Shown here: in pieces, positions 16,750-25,662 of the stretch
Layout: the number at the start of each line of letters is the position of its first letter
How positions within the stretch are numbered: position 1 is the stretch's first letter
NCBI GenBank assembly: GCA_963706875.1
Contig: CAVPNW010000010.1
Span: 21,708-85,707, forward strand
Origin: Prado023 sp963706875
GTDB taxonomy: Bacteria > Actinomycetota > Actinomycetes > S36-B12 > CAIYMF01
Reading direction: 5' to 3'
DNA: 64,000 nucleotides
Program-made: the position numbers and the translations under genes
Notes under the pieces: model-generated
What the model was told of the DNA's origin: nothing
The model's database searches: none
Seen by the model: the letters and a program-made list of their open reading frames with translations, nothing else

Positions 16750-19742
16750 TGCGACTGCACACCCTGCGCATGCACGCCGTCGGCCCGTTCGCCGACGAGC
16801 AGGTCATCGACTTCGACCGCCTCGGGGCCGGCGGGCTGTTCCTCTTCGAGGGACCGACCGGCGTCGGCAAGTCCACGATCCTCGACGCCCTGACGTTCGC
16901 GCTGTACGGCGGCCTGGCCAGTGACTCCGGCGACCCTGCTCGGTTGCGCTCTGACTTCGCCGGGCCCGACGACCGCCCGGAGGTCACGCTGGAGTTCTCG
17001 GTACGCGGCGGACGGCACCGGATCACCCGATCCCCCGAGTACGCCCGGCCAAAGAAGCGGGGGACCGGCGTCACCAAGGAGAAGGCAAGCGTCCACCTCG
17101 AGCGCCTGGGGGCGGGCGGCTGGGAGAGTCGCTCGCACGCCAAGGATGAGGTCGGCACCATCATCGGCGAGCTCCTGGGCCTGACCCGCGAGCAGTTCCG
17201 CCAGGTGGTGCTGCTGCCGCAGGGGGAGTTCGCGACCTTCCTACGGGCCGGTGACGACGAGCGCCGCGAGGTGCTGGGCAAGCTGTTCGGCACCCAGTTC
17301 TTCCGCAGCATCACCGACTCCTTGCAGGCGCGCGCCCAGGAGGCGAACCGCGCAGTGCAGGGCGCCGATGCCGACCTGCGCGCGCGGGTGTCCGCCGCAT
17401 GCGAGGCCGCCGGGATGGAGCCCGATGAGCATGCCGGGCTCGCAGAGCTCCCGGTGGCGCAGCGTCTGGAGACCCTCGAGGAGTTGGATGCGCACCTGGC
17501 CGGGCAGGCCCAGGCAGCCCAGGAGGCCGCTGACCGTGCCGACGACGCTGAGGTCGTGGTGCGTGGGGTGCTGGCCGACGCCCAGGACGTAGCTGGCAGG
17601 CTCGAGCAGCGAGCCCTCCTGGAGGCGTCGTTGGTGGCGGCCGAGGAGCAGCGCGCGGACCATGAGGCACGGTGCGAGCGTGGTGAGCGTGCGCGGCGGG
17701 CGATCCCGGTGCGACCCCTGATCGAACTCGTGGACGGGGCCACCGAGCAGGTCACGATCCTGCAGGCAGCCGTTGTCGCCGCCGGATCCGGCGATGCCGC
17801 GGACTCCACGCACCTGGCAGGTGAGGGATGGCAGGAGTTGGCCGCGCGAGCAGCCGTCGCACGCACCACAGCCGGGGAGCTGGCACACCTGGTCGTGATC
17901 GAGGACGGGCTTGCCGAGGGCCGGGCCGTCCTCGGAGGGCACCGGGCACGCGTCCAGGAGCTCCGGGCCGCGGTCGCGAAGACGCAGGTGCGGGGCTCGG
18001 AGATCCCCGAGGAGCTCGCCGGCGCGCGCGTGGCCCTCACCGCCGCCCAGAACGCCGCACTGGGTGCCTCTGCGGCCCGTGCGGTCCTGGAGGCGATCGC
18101 TGGACCGGCGGACGCCGCGCGCCGGATCCCCGAGCTCAGTGCCGCCCTGGACGAGCGACGGTCCGGGCGGCGAGCCGCGCGTCGGGCCTATGAGGAGGCT
18201 GACGACCACCACAAGCTGCTCGTCGACCAGCGGCTCGCCGACGTCCGCGGCGAGCTCGCCGCGCGACTCGTCTCCGGGGACCCGTGCCTGGTCTGTGGCT
18301 CGCCCGAGCACCCGGCTCCCGCCCGAGGGGTGGCGGCCGGGGTGTCCGAGGAGCAGGTCCGCAGCGCGGTGGCCCATCGCGACGAGTGCCGGCTGGTCCT
18401 GGATGAGGCTGAGGTGGGCCTGGCACGCGCCGAGGCAGACCTCGAACACGCGACACGCACGGCCGGTGGCATGTCCACGGAGCAGTGGCAGGCGCGGATC
18501 GACCAGGCCAACGCCGAGGTGGCCGCCGGGGAGCTCGCGCAGGTCGCCGTCGCGGGTCTGGAGGCTCGCGTGAGCGAACTTGGCGCGGAGCAGGCTGAGG
18601 TCGGTGCCGAGCTGATTGCCCTGGCTGAGTCCCTGGCCGGTGCACAGGCCCAGGCGGCCCACGCGGTTGCCGACCTCGAGGCGAGTGAGGCGCAGGTGGC
18701 CGCCGGCCGCGAGACGTACGGCAGCGTCCGCGAGCGGACCGCAGCCCTCGTGTCGTCCGCGGCCTCCTTGGAGGCGCAGTCGGCCTCGGTGCTCGAGCTG
18801 TCCCAGGGTCTCGCGCACCTGGCATCAGCCGTCGATCGCACGGACGGGGAGGCGACGCGTGCCGGATTCGTCGACCTGGTCGATGCGCGGTCAGCGCTTC
18901 TTGCCTCGGCGGAGCTCGAGCGTCTCGAGCGCGCGGTCGCCGAGTGGGAGGAGTCCGTTGCCACGGCCCGCACGCAGTTGGACTCAGCGGAACTCCGGGC
19001 CGTCGCGGGGGTCGACCCGGGGCGGGCGGCGCAGGCAGTTGCCCTCGCGACCGCCGAACTCCAGCGGGTCGAGCTGTCGGCCCGGACTGCCCAGGACGAG
19101 GCGACTGTCGCACGACGCCAGCGCGAGCGGTTCACCGAGCGCCTGTCGGAGGTCCAGGCGAGCGCTGCCGAGCGGGCTGAGCTGGCGGCCTCCGGGGAGG
19201 AGCTCGTCGCCCTGGACCTGTACGCCCGCGGCATGGCCGGATCGCCACGCATGAGCCTGGTGACCTTCGTTCTGCGGTACTGGTTCGAGCAGGTGGTGAC
19301 GGCCGCCAACGTGCGCCTGGAGTCCATGTCGGCGGGCAAGTACGAGCTGCTGCGCATCGACGAGGCCGCCCGCAAGGACGCCCGCGTCGGGCTCGGGCTG
19401 GCGGTCCTCGATCGGCACACCGGCCGCGAGCGCAGTCCCGGGACCCTCTCCGGGGGTGAGACGTTCTACACGTCGTTGGCCCTGGCGCTCGGCCTGGCAG
19501 ATGTCGTCGTGGCCCAGGCCGGGGGAGCCCAGCTGGACACCCTGTTCATCGACGAGGGCTTCGGCAGCCTCGACCCGGACACCCTCGACGACGTGATGGG
19601 CGTCATCGACGACCTTCGGGGCAACGGGCGGGTCATCGGGATCGTCAGCCACGTTCCCGAGCTGAAGGAGCGCATCGCCGAGCGGCTGACCGTGCGCCGG
19701 GTCCGACCTGACGGGCCCTCGACGGTGGACGTCCGCGCCTGA
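16749..19742 (+). CDS. sbcC: Exonuclease subunit SbcC (Rad50-like ATPase)
   Basis: SMC-like ATPase of the SbcCD nuclease, 997 residues. The Walker A GPTGVGKST is near residues 35-43. Two long Ala/Glu-rich coiled-coil arms flank a zinc hook CLVC at about 514-517. The ABC signature LSGGE is near 900 and the Walker B LDTLFIDEGFGSLD near 930-943, followed by the switch histidine in IVSHVPELKER. The ATG overlaps the sbcD stop. Length is typical for actinobacterial SbcC. A short hairpin follows the stop. Confidence 0.96.
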   Translation: MRLHTLRMHAVGPFADEQVIDFDRLGAGGLFLFEGPTGVGKSTILDALTFALYGGLASDSGDPARLRSDFAGPDDRPEVTLEFSVRGGRHRITRSPEYARPKKRGTGVTKEKASVHLERLGAGGWESRSHAKDEVGTIIGELLGLTREQFRQVVLLPQGEFATFLRAGDDERREVLGKLFGTQFFRSITDSLQARAQEANRAVQGADADLRARVSAACEAAGMEPDEHAGLAELPVAQRLETLEELDAHLAGQAQAAQEAADRADDAEVVVRGVLADAQDVAGRLEQRALLEASLVAAEEQRADHEARCERGERARRAIPVRPLIELVDGATEQVTILQAAVVAAGSGDAADSTHLAGEGWQELAARAAVARTTAGELAHLVVIEDGLAEGRAVLGGHRARVQELRAAVAKTQVRGSEIPEELAGARVALTAAQNAALGASAARAVLEAIAGPADAARRIPELSAALDERRSGRRAARRAYEEADDHHKLLVDQRLADVRGELAARLVSGDPCLVCGSPEHPAPARGVAAGVSEEQVRSAVAHRDECRLVLDEAEVGLARAEADLEHATRTAGGMSTEQWQARIDQANAEVAAGELAQVAVAGLEARVSELGAEQAEVGAELIALAESLAGAQAQAAHAVADLEASEAQVAAGRETYGSVRERTAALVSSAASLEAQSASVLELSQGLAHLASAVDRTDGEATRAGFVDLVDARSALLASAELERLERAVAEWEESVATARTQLDSAELRAVAGVDPGRAAQAVALATAELQRVELSARTAQDEATVARRQRERFTERLSEVQASAAERAELAASGEELVALDLYARGMAGSPRMSLVTFVLRYWFEQVVTAANVRLESMSAGKYELLRIDEAARKDARVGLGLAVLDRHTGRERSPGTLSGGETFYTSLALALGLADVVVAQAGGAQLDTLFIDEGFGSLDPDTLDDVMGVIDDLRGNGRVIGIVSHVPELKERIAERLTVRRVRPDGPSTVDVRA

Positions 19743-19744
19743 CC

Positions 19745-19776
19745 GATCGCCGGGTCCCACCAGGCGTCCGGCGATC
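19745..19776 (+). terminator. Hairpin after sbcC
   Basis: GATCGCCGG and CCGGCGATC form a 9-bp stem with a 14-base loop, beginning 2 bases after the sbcC stop codon. No T tract, so the call is moderate. Confidence 0.55.
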
Positions 19777-19899
19777 TCCTGGTCGACGCCTCGTCCTCAC
19801 ATCGCGGCGACGCACATCGGCGCCAGGGTCACCAGGCAGCGGCAGGCCCGGGTGCAACCAGGCGGCGACAACGGCCGGCCCATCGGCCACGATGACGCC

Positions 19900-20892
19900 A
19901 TGGATGACACCACCTCCGGGCGCGCAGCGCATGTCTCGACCGGTCGGCTTCCCGAGGCCGACGAGGTCCAACGACTCGTGACCGAGGTCCACGAGCAGGT
20001 TGCCCGCGTCCCTGGGGGGCAGGTGTCCACCGTCTACCCCGCCCTGGCCCGCATGTCACCGGACCTGTTCGGGGTCTGCGTCGTCGGGGTGCGGGGCGCC
20101 ATGCACGCCGCCGGGGACGCTGATCACCGGTTCGCGCTGATGAGCGTGGCCAAGCCGTTCGTCCTCGCGCTGATGATCGAGCAGTACGGCTTCACCCGGA
20201 TCCGTGAGCTGGTCGGGCTGAACGCCACCGGGATGGCGTTCAACTCGATCGCTGCCGTGGATATCAGCCCCGACGGGCGCACCAACCCGATGGTGAACTC
20301 CGGTGCGATCGCCACGGCCAGCCTCGCCCCGGGTGACACCGTCGACCAGCGGTGGGCGTTCGTGCGCGACGGGATCTGCCGGTTCGCCGGCCACGAACTG
20401 CATCTCGACGACGAGGTGCACGATTCCGCCGCGGCAACCAACCTGGTCAACCGCGCGATCGCGGAGGCGCTGAACGCCCGCGGCCGGGTTGTGGGTGACC
20501 CGCAGGACGCGGTGGAGATCTACACCCGCCAGTCCTCGCTGTCGGTGACGGCACGCGACCTGGCCATCATGGGCGCCACCCTGGCCGATGGCGGGATCAA
20601 CCCGGTCACCGGTGAGCGCGTCATCACCGCCCCGACCTGCCGGCTGGTGCTGGCCGCGATGATGACCGCCGGGCTGTACCAGACCTCCGGTGACTGGTTG
20701 TGCGACGTCGGCCTGCCCGGCAAGAGCGGCATCGGTGGGGGGATCGTCACCGTCTCACCCGGCAAGGGCGGCTTGGGCACCTTCGCCCCGCCGCTGGACC
20801 CCGCCGGCAACAGCGTCAAGGGGCAACTCGTCGCCCAGATCCTGTCCCGCACCCTGGGCCTGGACCTCCTGGCCTCCGCGCCACCCGACTGA
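19900..20892 (+). CDS. glsA: Glutaminase A
   Basis: Beta-lactamase-fold glutaminase (glutamine to glutamate plus ammonia), 330 residues and cytoplasmic. The catalytic Ser-Lys motif is SVAKPF. The family motifs NPMVNSGAIA, YTRQSSLSVTARDLA and PGKSGIGGGI are present, as is the C-terminal FAPPLDPAGNSVKG. The ATG at 19900 is chosen because the protein family begins close to it; an in-frame ATG 48 bases upstream would add a non-conserved stretch. No STAS or ankyrin extension is present. Probably a single-gene unit. Confidence 0.95.
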   Translation: MDDTTSGRAAHVSTGRLPEADEVQRLVTEVHEQVARVPGGQVSTVYPALARMSPDLFGVCVVGVRGAMHAAGDADHRFALMSVAKPFVLALMIEQYGFTRIRELVGLNATGMAFNSIAAVDISPDGRTNPMVNSGAIATASLAPGDTVDQRWAFVRDGICRFAGHELHLDDEVHDSAAATNLVNRAIAEALNARGRVVGDPQDAVEIYTRQSSLSVTARDLAIMGATLADGGINPVTGERVITAPTCRLVLAAMMTAGLYQTSGDWLCDVGLPGKSGIGGGIVTVSPGKGGLGTFAPPLDPAGNSVKGQLVAQILSRTLGLDLLASAPPD

Positions 20893-20942
20893 CCGTGCGC
20901 GCGCTCGTGGCAGCGATGCGCTGGCTCGCACCCGGCACGGTC
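20891..20942 (+). terminator. Possible hairpin after glsA
   Basis: GACCGTGC at 20891-20898 and GCACGGTC at 20935-20942 are exact reverse complements around a 36-base G/C-rich loop, starting at the glsA stop. The large loop makes the call weak. Confidence 0.35.
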
Positions 20943-20999
20943 GACTGACCGCCCCGAGGTCGGGCGGGAGGGCGGACCCGCACAGGGCTGCAGGCCGGG

Positions 21000-22427
21000 T
21001 CAGGTGCGCAGGATGTCGCGTGCGGCGCGCTTCCCGGACAGGTGGGCGCCGTGGACGGTGCTGAACCACTGGCGCTCGGTGGCTTCGCCGGCGAAGTACA
21101 GCCGTTCGTCGATGGGGGTGGCCAGGGTGTCGCGCATCCGCGGGTGGCTGCCCAGGGCGTTGAAGGAGTACGAGCCGCCGGCCAACGGGTCGGCACCCCA
21201 GCGGGTGATCTGCCAGGCGATCGGGTCGGGCACATCGGGGCCGTACATGGTGCGCGCGACGGTCATGGCGCTGGCCACGACCTGGCCATCGGTCCAGGTG
21301 TCGACCGTGCGGCCGAGGTCGGCAGCGGCGAACGCGAGCAGGATCGGCTGGCCGGTGGGGCGCGCGAAGCTGACCCACTCGACCCACGGCTCGCCACCGT
21401 CGGGGATGAACTCGATCCAGTCGACGTCGTCGTCCCAGAACACCTGCTCGAAGCGCAGGAACACCTTGTTCAGCACCCCGCTTCCCAGGGCCCCGATCGC
21501 CTCCCGGGTCTCGGCGGGCAGGCCGGGCGAGAACCGGATCGCTCCCGACTGCAGCACGCCCAGGGGCACGGTGACCAGCACCTGCGATCCGGTGAACCGC
21601 CCGGTCGTGGTCGTGACCTGCACCCCGGTGTCGTCCCAGGCGATGTCGGTCACGACCTGCCCGGTGGCGATCGGCAGCCCCGCGGCGAGCAGGTCGCTGA
21701 TCGCGGAGTAGCCGGCGGGCAGGATCGCGTCCGCTCCCGGGAACTCCTTGATGGAGTCGAACCACCAGGTCGAGAGCTCCTCGGCCGACCCGGCGTACTC
21801 GGCCTCGATGCTGCTGACGGTGACGAAGTCCACCAGGCGGCGCTGCTCTGCGCCCAGGTCGGCCCACCGCAGCCCCCGTCGGATCGCCGAGCGCACCGAC
21901 TGGTCGGCGTCCGCATCCTGCGCGCGGACCAGGGCGGCGAACACCTCGTCCGTGGTGCGGGCGACCGCGGCCTCCCCAGCCCGGCCAAGCTGGCGCCCGG
22001 ACGCGTCGTAGGCCACGGCGCTGTCGTAGGAGGTCGTCACCAGCGTCGCCCCGGCCTGCTCGGCCAGCGCCGTGATCGGGTTCCCGGTGATGCCGTGGAT
22101 CCACGACGCTCCGAGGTCGATCGGCACATCCGGCCAGGCGTCCGAGGTCCACAGCCGACCCCCGACCCGGTCCCGACCCTCGATCACCTGCACCGGCACA
22201 CCGGCCGCGACCAGGTCGCGGGCAGCGGTCAGCCCCGCCACTCCCGCGCCGATCACCAGCACCGCATCACCCGATCCCGATGATGCCGAACCGGACCGCG
22301 AGGGGGAGGGCGTGACCGAGGCGGTCGCCTCCCCAGCCCCGTCGGTGCACCCCGCCAGGCCCGTCAAACCGGCCCCGGCGACCGCCCACCCGGCACCGGC
22401 CAGCACCTGTCGCCGCCCGACGTCCAT
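21000..22427 (-). CDS. Tat-exported flavin amine oxidase lipoprotein
   Basis: FAD-dependent amine oxidase of 475 residues. The N-terminus has a twin-arginine signal (GRRQVLAG) leading to a lipobox LAGC with the lipidated Cys at residue 27, so it should fold with FAD in the cytoplasm and be anchored outside. The FAD-binding motif VLVIGAGVAGLTAARDL begins about residue 56, with GRDRVGGRLWT and IDLGASWIHG, and ends with the C-terminal FAD motif RLYFAGEAT. The substrate (monoamine, polyamine or amino acid) cannot be read from sequence. The ATG overlaps the stop of the upstream aminotransferase (TGATG), so the two are coupled. Confidence 0.92.
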   Translation of the reverse strand: MDVGRRQVLAGAGWAVAGAGLTGLAGCTDGAGEATASVTPSPSRSGSASSGSGDAVLVIGAGVAGLTAARDLVAAGVPVQVIEGRDRVGGRLWTSDAWPDVPIDLGASWIHGITGNPITALAEQAGATLVTTSYDSAVAYDASGRQLGRAGEAAVARTTDEVFAALVRAQDADADQSVRSAIRRGLRWADLGAEQRRLVDFVTVSSIEAEYAGSAEELSTWWFDSIKEFPGADAILPAGYSAISDLLAAGLPIATGQVVTDIAWDDTGVQVTTTTGRFTGSQVLVTVPLGVLQSGAIRFSPGLPAETREAIGALGSGVLNKVFLRFEQVFWDDDVDWIEFIPDGGEPWVEWVSFARPTGQPILLAFAAADLGRTVDTWTDGQVVASAMTVARTMYGPDVPDPIAWQITRWGADPLAGGSYSFNALGSHPRMRDTLATPIDERLYFAGEATERQWFSTVHGAHLSGKRAARDILRT

Positions 22428-23596
22428 CACAGGCCCTCCTGCCACCTGATGATCCGGTCGACCGCCTCGCGGACCACGTCGACGGGGGAGGCGAACGACA
22501 ACCGCACGGACCGATGCCCGTCGACCGGGTCGAAGTCGGTGCCGGGGGTGAGTGCAACGCCCGCCTCGTCGAGCAGTCGAGCGCACCACGTGACCGAGTC
22601 CAGCCCACTGGCCGACACGTCGGCATACAGGTAGAAGGCGCCATCGGCTGGGGCGACCCGCGTCCACCCCAGTTCGGGCAGCCGGTCCAGCAGCAGCTCC
22701 CGCGCTGCCGCGTAGCCGGTGACGTTCTGTCGTGCTGCGGCCATCCCGGGCGGGCTCAATGCCGCGATCCCGGCGTGCTGGGCGAGGGTCGGCGGGCAGA
22801 GCGAGAAGTTCCCGGCCAGGGCGTCGACGGGTGCCACGAGGTCATCGGGGAGGACCAGCCAGCCCAGGCGCCACCCGGTCATCGCCCAGTACTTGGAGAA
22901 CGAGTTGACCACGATCGCCCCCGTGTCGAGGAAGCGGGCAGCGGTGGGGACCTGCGCCCCGGTGTAGGTGATCCCGTGGTAGATCTCGTCGCTGACCAGG
23001 CGCACGCCGTGCGCGGCGCACCAGTCAGCGATGCCCGCGAGCTCGGCGCCGTCGACCATCGTGCCGGTCGGGTTCGCCGGGGAGGCCAGGACCAGGCCCT
23101 CGAGCGGCTGCTGCGCGTGGGCCGCCGCAAGCATCTCCACGGTGGGCTGGAAACGAGTCTGTGGGCCGCACGGCAGCTCTACGACCTGGCAGCCCAGTGC
23201 AGTGAGGATGTTGCGGTAGGCGGGGTACCCGGGGCGGGCCAGCGCGACGCGGTCACCGGCATCGAAGGCGGCCAGGAAGGCGAGCGTGAAGCCCCCGGAG
23301 GAGCCCGTCGTGACCGCGACGCTGACCGGCTCGAGGCCGAGGTCGTACCAGTCCCGGTAGTGGGCGGCGATGGCGGCACGCAGGGCCGGAACCCCGAGGG
23401 CCTCGGTGTACCCCAGGCCCCCACCGCCGTCGAGCAGGTCGATCGCACGCTGGCGCACCACCTCGCTGGCGCCCGCCGCCGGCTCGCCTGCAGCGAGGTT
23501 CAGGACATGCTGGCCCACGGCTCGGCGGGCGTTCGCAGCAGCGATGATCTCCATGACGGCGAACGGCGGCACCTGGGCCCGGGCGGCGACCTTCAT
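22427..23596 (-). CDS. PLP-dependent class I/II aminotransferase
   Basis: Fold-type I aminotransferase of 389 residues, cytoplasmic. Substrate- and cofactor-binding motifs are LAAGEP, TTGSSGGFTLAF, PGYPAYRN, SPANPTGT and SDEIYHGI. The lysine that binds PLP is in SFSKYWAMTGWRLGW. The C-terminal Arg-containing SVRLSFA binds the carboxylate. The specific amino donor is not evident. ATG start. It is translationally coupled to the amine oxidase, suggesting a shared amine or amino acid pathway even though the oxidase is exported. Confidence 0.93.
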   Translation of the reverse strand: MKVAARAQVPPFAVMEIIAAANARRAVGQHVLNLAAGEPAAGASEVVRQRAIDLLDGGGGLGYTEALGVPALRAAIAAHYRDWYDLGLEPVSVAVTTGSSGGFTLAFLAAFDAGDRVALARPGYPAYRNILTALGCQVVELPCGPQTRFQPTVEMLAAAHAQQPLEGLVLASPANPTGTMVDGAELAGIADWCAAHGVRLVSDEIYHGITYTGAQVPTAARFLDTGAIVVNSFSKYWAMTGWRLGWLVLPDDLVAPVDALAGNFSLCPPTLAQHAGIAALSPPGMAAARQNVTGYAAARELLLDRLPELGWTRVAPADGAFYLYADVSASGLDSVTWCARLLDEAGVALTPGTDFDPVDGHRSVRLSFASPVDVVREAVDRIIRWQEGL

Positions 23597-23872
23597 GGTC
23601 CCATCCTGCCGGGCGCTGGCCCCGATGCTTCGCCTGCGGGGCGGCCGAGGGGGAGGCGTCCGAGTGGCTCACCCTGTACGCCACCCGGGTCCTGCAGTGG
23701 TGGGATGCGGCACGGTGACGCTCAGCCGAGCCCTGTGAGGACGGTGCAGGCGGCGTTCCATTCGCACACCCAACCCGCGAGAACTTGTGCAGGGATTGTG
23801 CATCCGTCGAGGGCGGTGCGGCCGAAGTATGGGTGAGGTCCCACTACGGGCTTCCCCGACGAAGGAGTCATC

Positions 23873-24682
23873 ATGAGAGTTGCTGCCACCCTCCTCGGTA
23901 CGGGAGCCCTTGTGGCTGCCAGTGCCGTCTTCGCGCTGCCTGCTGCTGCCGCTGACACTGCCAGCGTCTCCGTCCTGCACGGCGTTCCCGATGCCACCGT
24001 CGATGTCTGCGCCAACGGCGACGAGCTGATTCCTGACTTCAAGCCCGGGACGCTGGCCGGCCCGCTGGACCTGCCTGCCGGCACCTACACGATCAAGGTC
24101 GTGGCCGGCGAGGGGGCGACCGACTGTGACGCCGACGCCCTGATCGGCCCGGCGGACGTGACGGTGGCTGCGGGCAAGAGCTACACGATCGTGGCCCATC
24201 TCACCGCTGATGGAGAGCTGACCGCGACCCCGTTCGAGAACGACACCGAAGCTGTGGACGCTGGCCAGGGAACGCTCGTGGCCCGTCACGTGGCTGAGGC
24301 TCCCGAGGTCGAGGTGCTGGTGAACGGCGACAGCGTCGGTTCCTTCAGCAACCCGGAGCAGATCGGGCCTGCCGCGCTTCCTGCTGATGACTACGACGTG
24401 GAGATCCAGGCTGGTGGGGAGGCTGTGAAGACGACCCCGGCAACATCGGCCGTGCCGGTCGCTGCCGGCCAGAGCACGATCGCCTACGCATGGGGCACCG
24501 CCGCTGATCTGCAGATCGCCGTCCAGACGGTGAAGCTCGGCCACTCCTCCCCGAGTGGCGTCCCCGGAGGCGAGTCCGGCTCCGCGGCTGGTGGGAACGC
24601 CGGTTGGCTGCTCCTGGCTGCTGGTCTCGGCGCGGCAGGGCTGGCCCTGTCGGGTCGTCGCCTGGTGACTGCGGACCGCTGA
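23873..24682 (+). CDS. DUF4397 surface protein with C-terminal membrane anchor
   Basis: Exported protein of 269 residues with a signal peptide ending near ALPAAAA (about residue 27). Two DUF4397 beta-sandwich repeats follow: one starts SVSVLHGVPDATVDVCANG, the other LVARHVAEAPEVEVLVNG. A Gly/Ser linker, one hydrophobic helix (about 243-260) and a basic tail end the chain. DUF4397 proteins are frequent partners of class F sortases, and one follows directly. However, no LPxTG-like motif precedes the helix; the nearest sequence is SGVPGGESG. ATG start with GAAGGAG. Ligand unknown. Confidence 0.88.
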   Translation: MRVAATLLGTGALVAASAVFALPAAAADTASVSVLHGVPDATVDVCANGDELIPDFKPGTLAGPLDLPAGTYTIKVVAGEGATDCDADALIGPADVTVAAGKSYTIVAHLTADGELTATPFENDTEAVDAGQGTLVARHVAEAPEVEVLVNGDSVGSFSNPEQIGPAALPADDYDVEIQAGGEAVKTTPATSAVPVAAGQSTIAYAWGTAADLQIAVQTVKLGHSSPSGVPGGESGSAAGGNAGWLLLAAGLGAAGLALSGRRLVTADR

Positions 24683-24694
24683 CAGCAAGCCGAC

Positions 24695-24728
24695 AGAGGG
24701 GGTGGGTGATCCGTCACCCACCCCCTCT
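24695..24728 (+). terminator. Strong hairpin between DUF4397 and sortase genes
   Basis: Perfect 15-bp stem (AGAGGGGGTGGGTGA with its exact reverse complement) around a 4-base TCCG loop, 13 bases past the DUF4397 stop. It probably ends most transcripts before the sortase gene, making substrate more abundant than enzyme. Confidence 0.85.
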
Positions 24729-24835
24729 GCGCGCAACGTCAACCACCCCGCAGCCATGCTGGGCTGCAGAGGACAAGCACAGGTCGATGGGTTGGGGGCA
24801 CAGGGCCCCGGCCCCATACTCGCAAGGAGGTCAGG

Positions 24836-25555
24836 ATGAGCAGCCGTCGCAGCGCCGTCGTGGCCTTCATGGCCTCGCTGGCGCTGGTTGTCGTCTCCCT
24901 CGGTGCGTGGATGTCGTCACGCGGGCAGGGTGTGGGCACGGACCTGGAGCAGGTCACGCTGGCCACCGCCGGCGTCGACGCGTATGCGGGAAGCTCCGAA
25001 GACCAGGGTCCGGCCCGGTCATCCGAGCCTGGGCAGACCGCGACGCTGCCGACGTTCGCCGACGTGCCCGTGGTCGATGCCACCCGGATCGAGGCCCCTG
25101 ACGAGAAGGAACCACCTCGCAGGGTGAGCATCGCGGGTGTGGATATCGCGATGCCGATCACTGCCACTGGTGTGACCCGCGATGGGCAGATGGAACTGCC
25201 CGACGACCCGCGGAGGATCGGCTGGTACCGGTTCGGCGCGCTGCCCGGGGACGCCCGGGGCTCCGCGGTGCTCGGTGGTCACGTGGACTCCGAGCGCTAT
25301 GGCACCGGCCCGCTGGCCCGCCTCGCCGCGGTGCGCGAAGGTGCGCGGATCACCGTGACCGGCGCTGATGGCCAGCGAATCCGCTATGAGGTGACCAGCG
25401 TGGAGCGGATTGAGAAGGCGGCACTGCCGGTCGACCGGCTGTTCGCCCCGGATGTCGCCCACCGGCTCGTGGTCGTCACCTGTGGGGGGCTCTTCCTCCC
25501 CGACGCCGGAGGCTACGAGGACAACATCGTGGTCATCGCCGATCCGGTCGATTGA
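24836..25555 (+). CDS. Class F sortase-like transpeptidase
   Basis: Membrane-anchored sortase of 239 residues with one N-terminal helix (about 8-27), a linker and a sortase beta-barrel (about 93-239). The catalytic His lies in LGGHVDSERYG and the catalytic Cys in VVTCGG. The segment after Cys reads LFLPDAGGYEDN and then IVVIADPVD, where class F enzymes commonly carry an Arg; here no Arg follows the Cys at all. ATG with AAGGAGG. It sits behind a DUF4397 protein, its likely partner, but that protein lacks a clear sorting motif. Activity is therefore uncertain although the fold is clear. Confidence 0.88.
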   Translation: MSSRRSAVVAFMASLALVVVSLGAWMSSRGQGVGTDLEQVTLATAGVDAYAGSSEDQGPARSSEPGQTATLPTFADVPVVDATRIEAPDEKEPPRRVSIAGVDIAMPITATGVTRDGQMELPDDPRRIGWYRFGALPGDARGSAVLGGHVDSERYGTGPLARLAAVREGARITVTGADGQRIRYEVTSVERIEKAALPVDRLFAPDVAHRLVVVTCGGLFLPDAGGYEDNIVVIADPVD

Positions 25556-25662
25556 TCGCAAGGCGGATGCCGACCTCCTGGCGAGCGTGGCCCTCGACTG
25601 ACCTGTGGGTGTGCGATCGCCACCCGGATGCCCGGCGCCCCCTGAGCCGCTACGCTGCGCCG

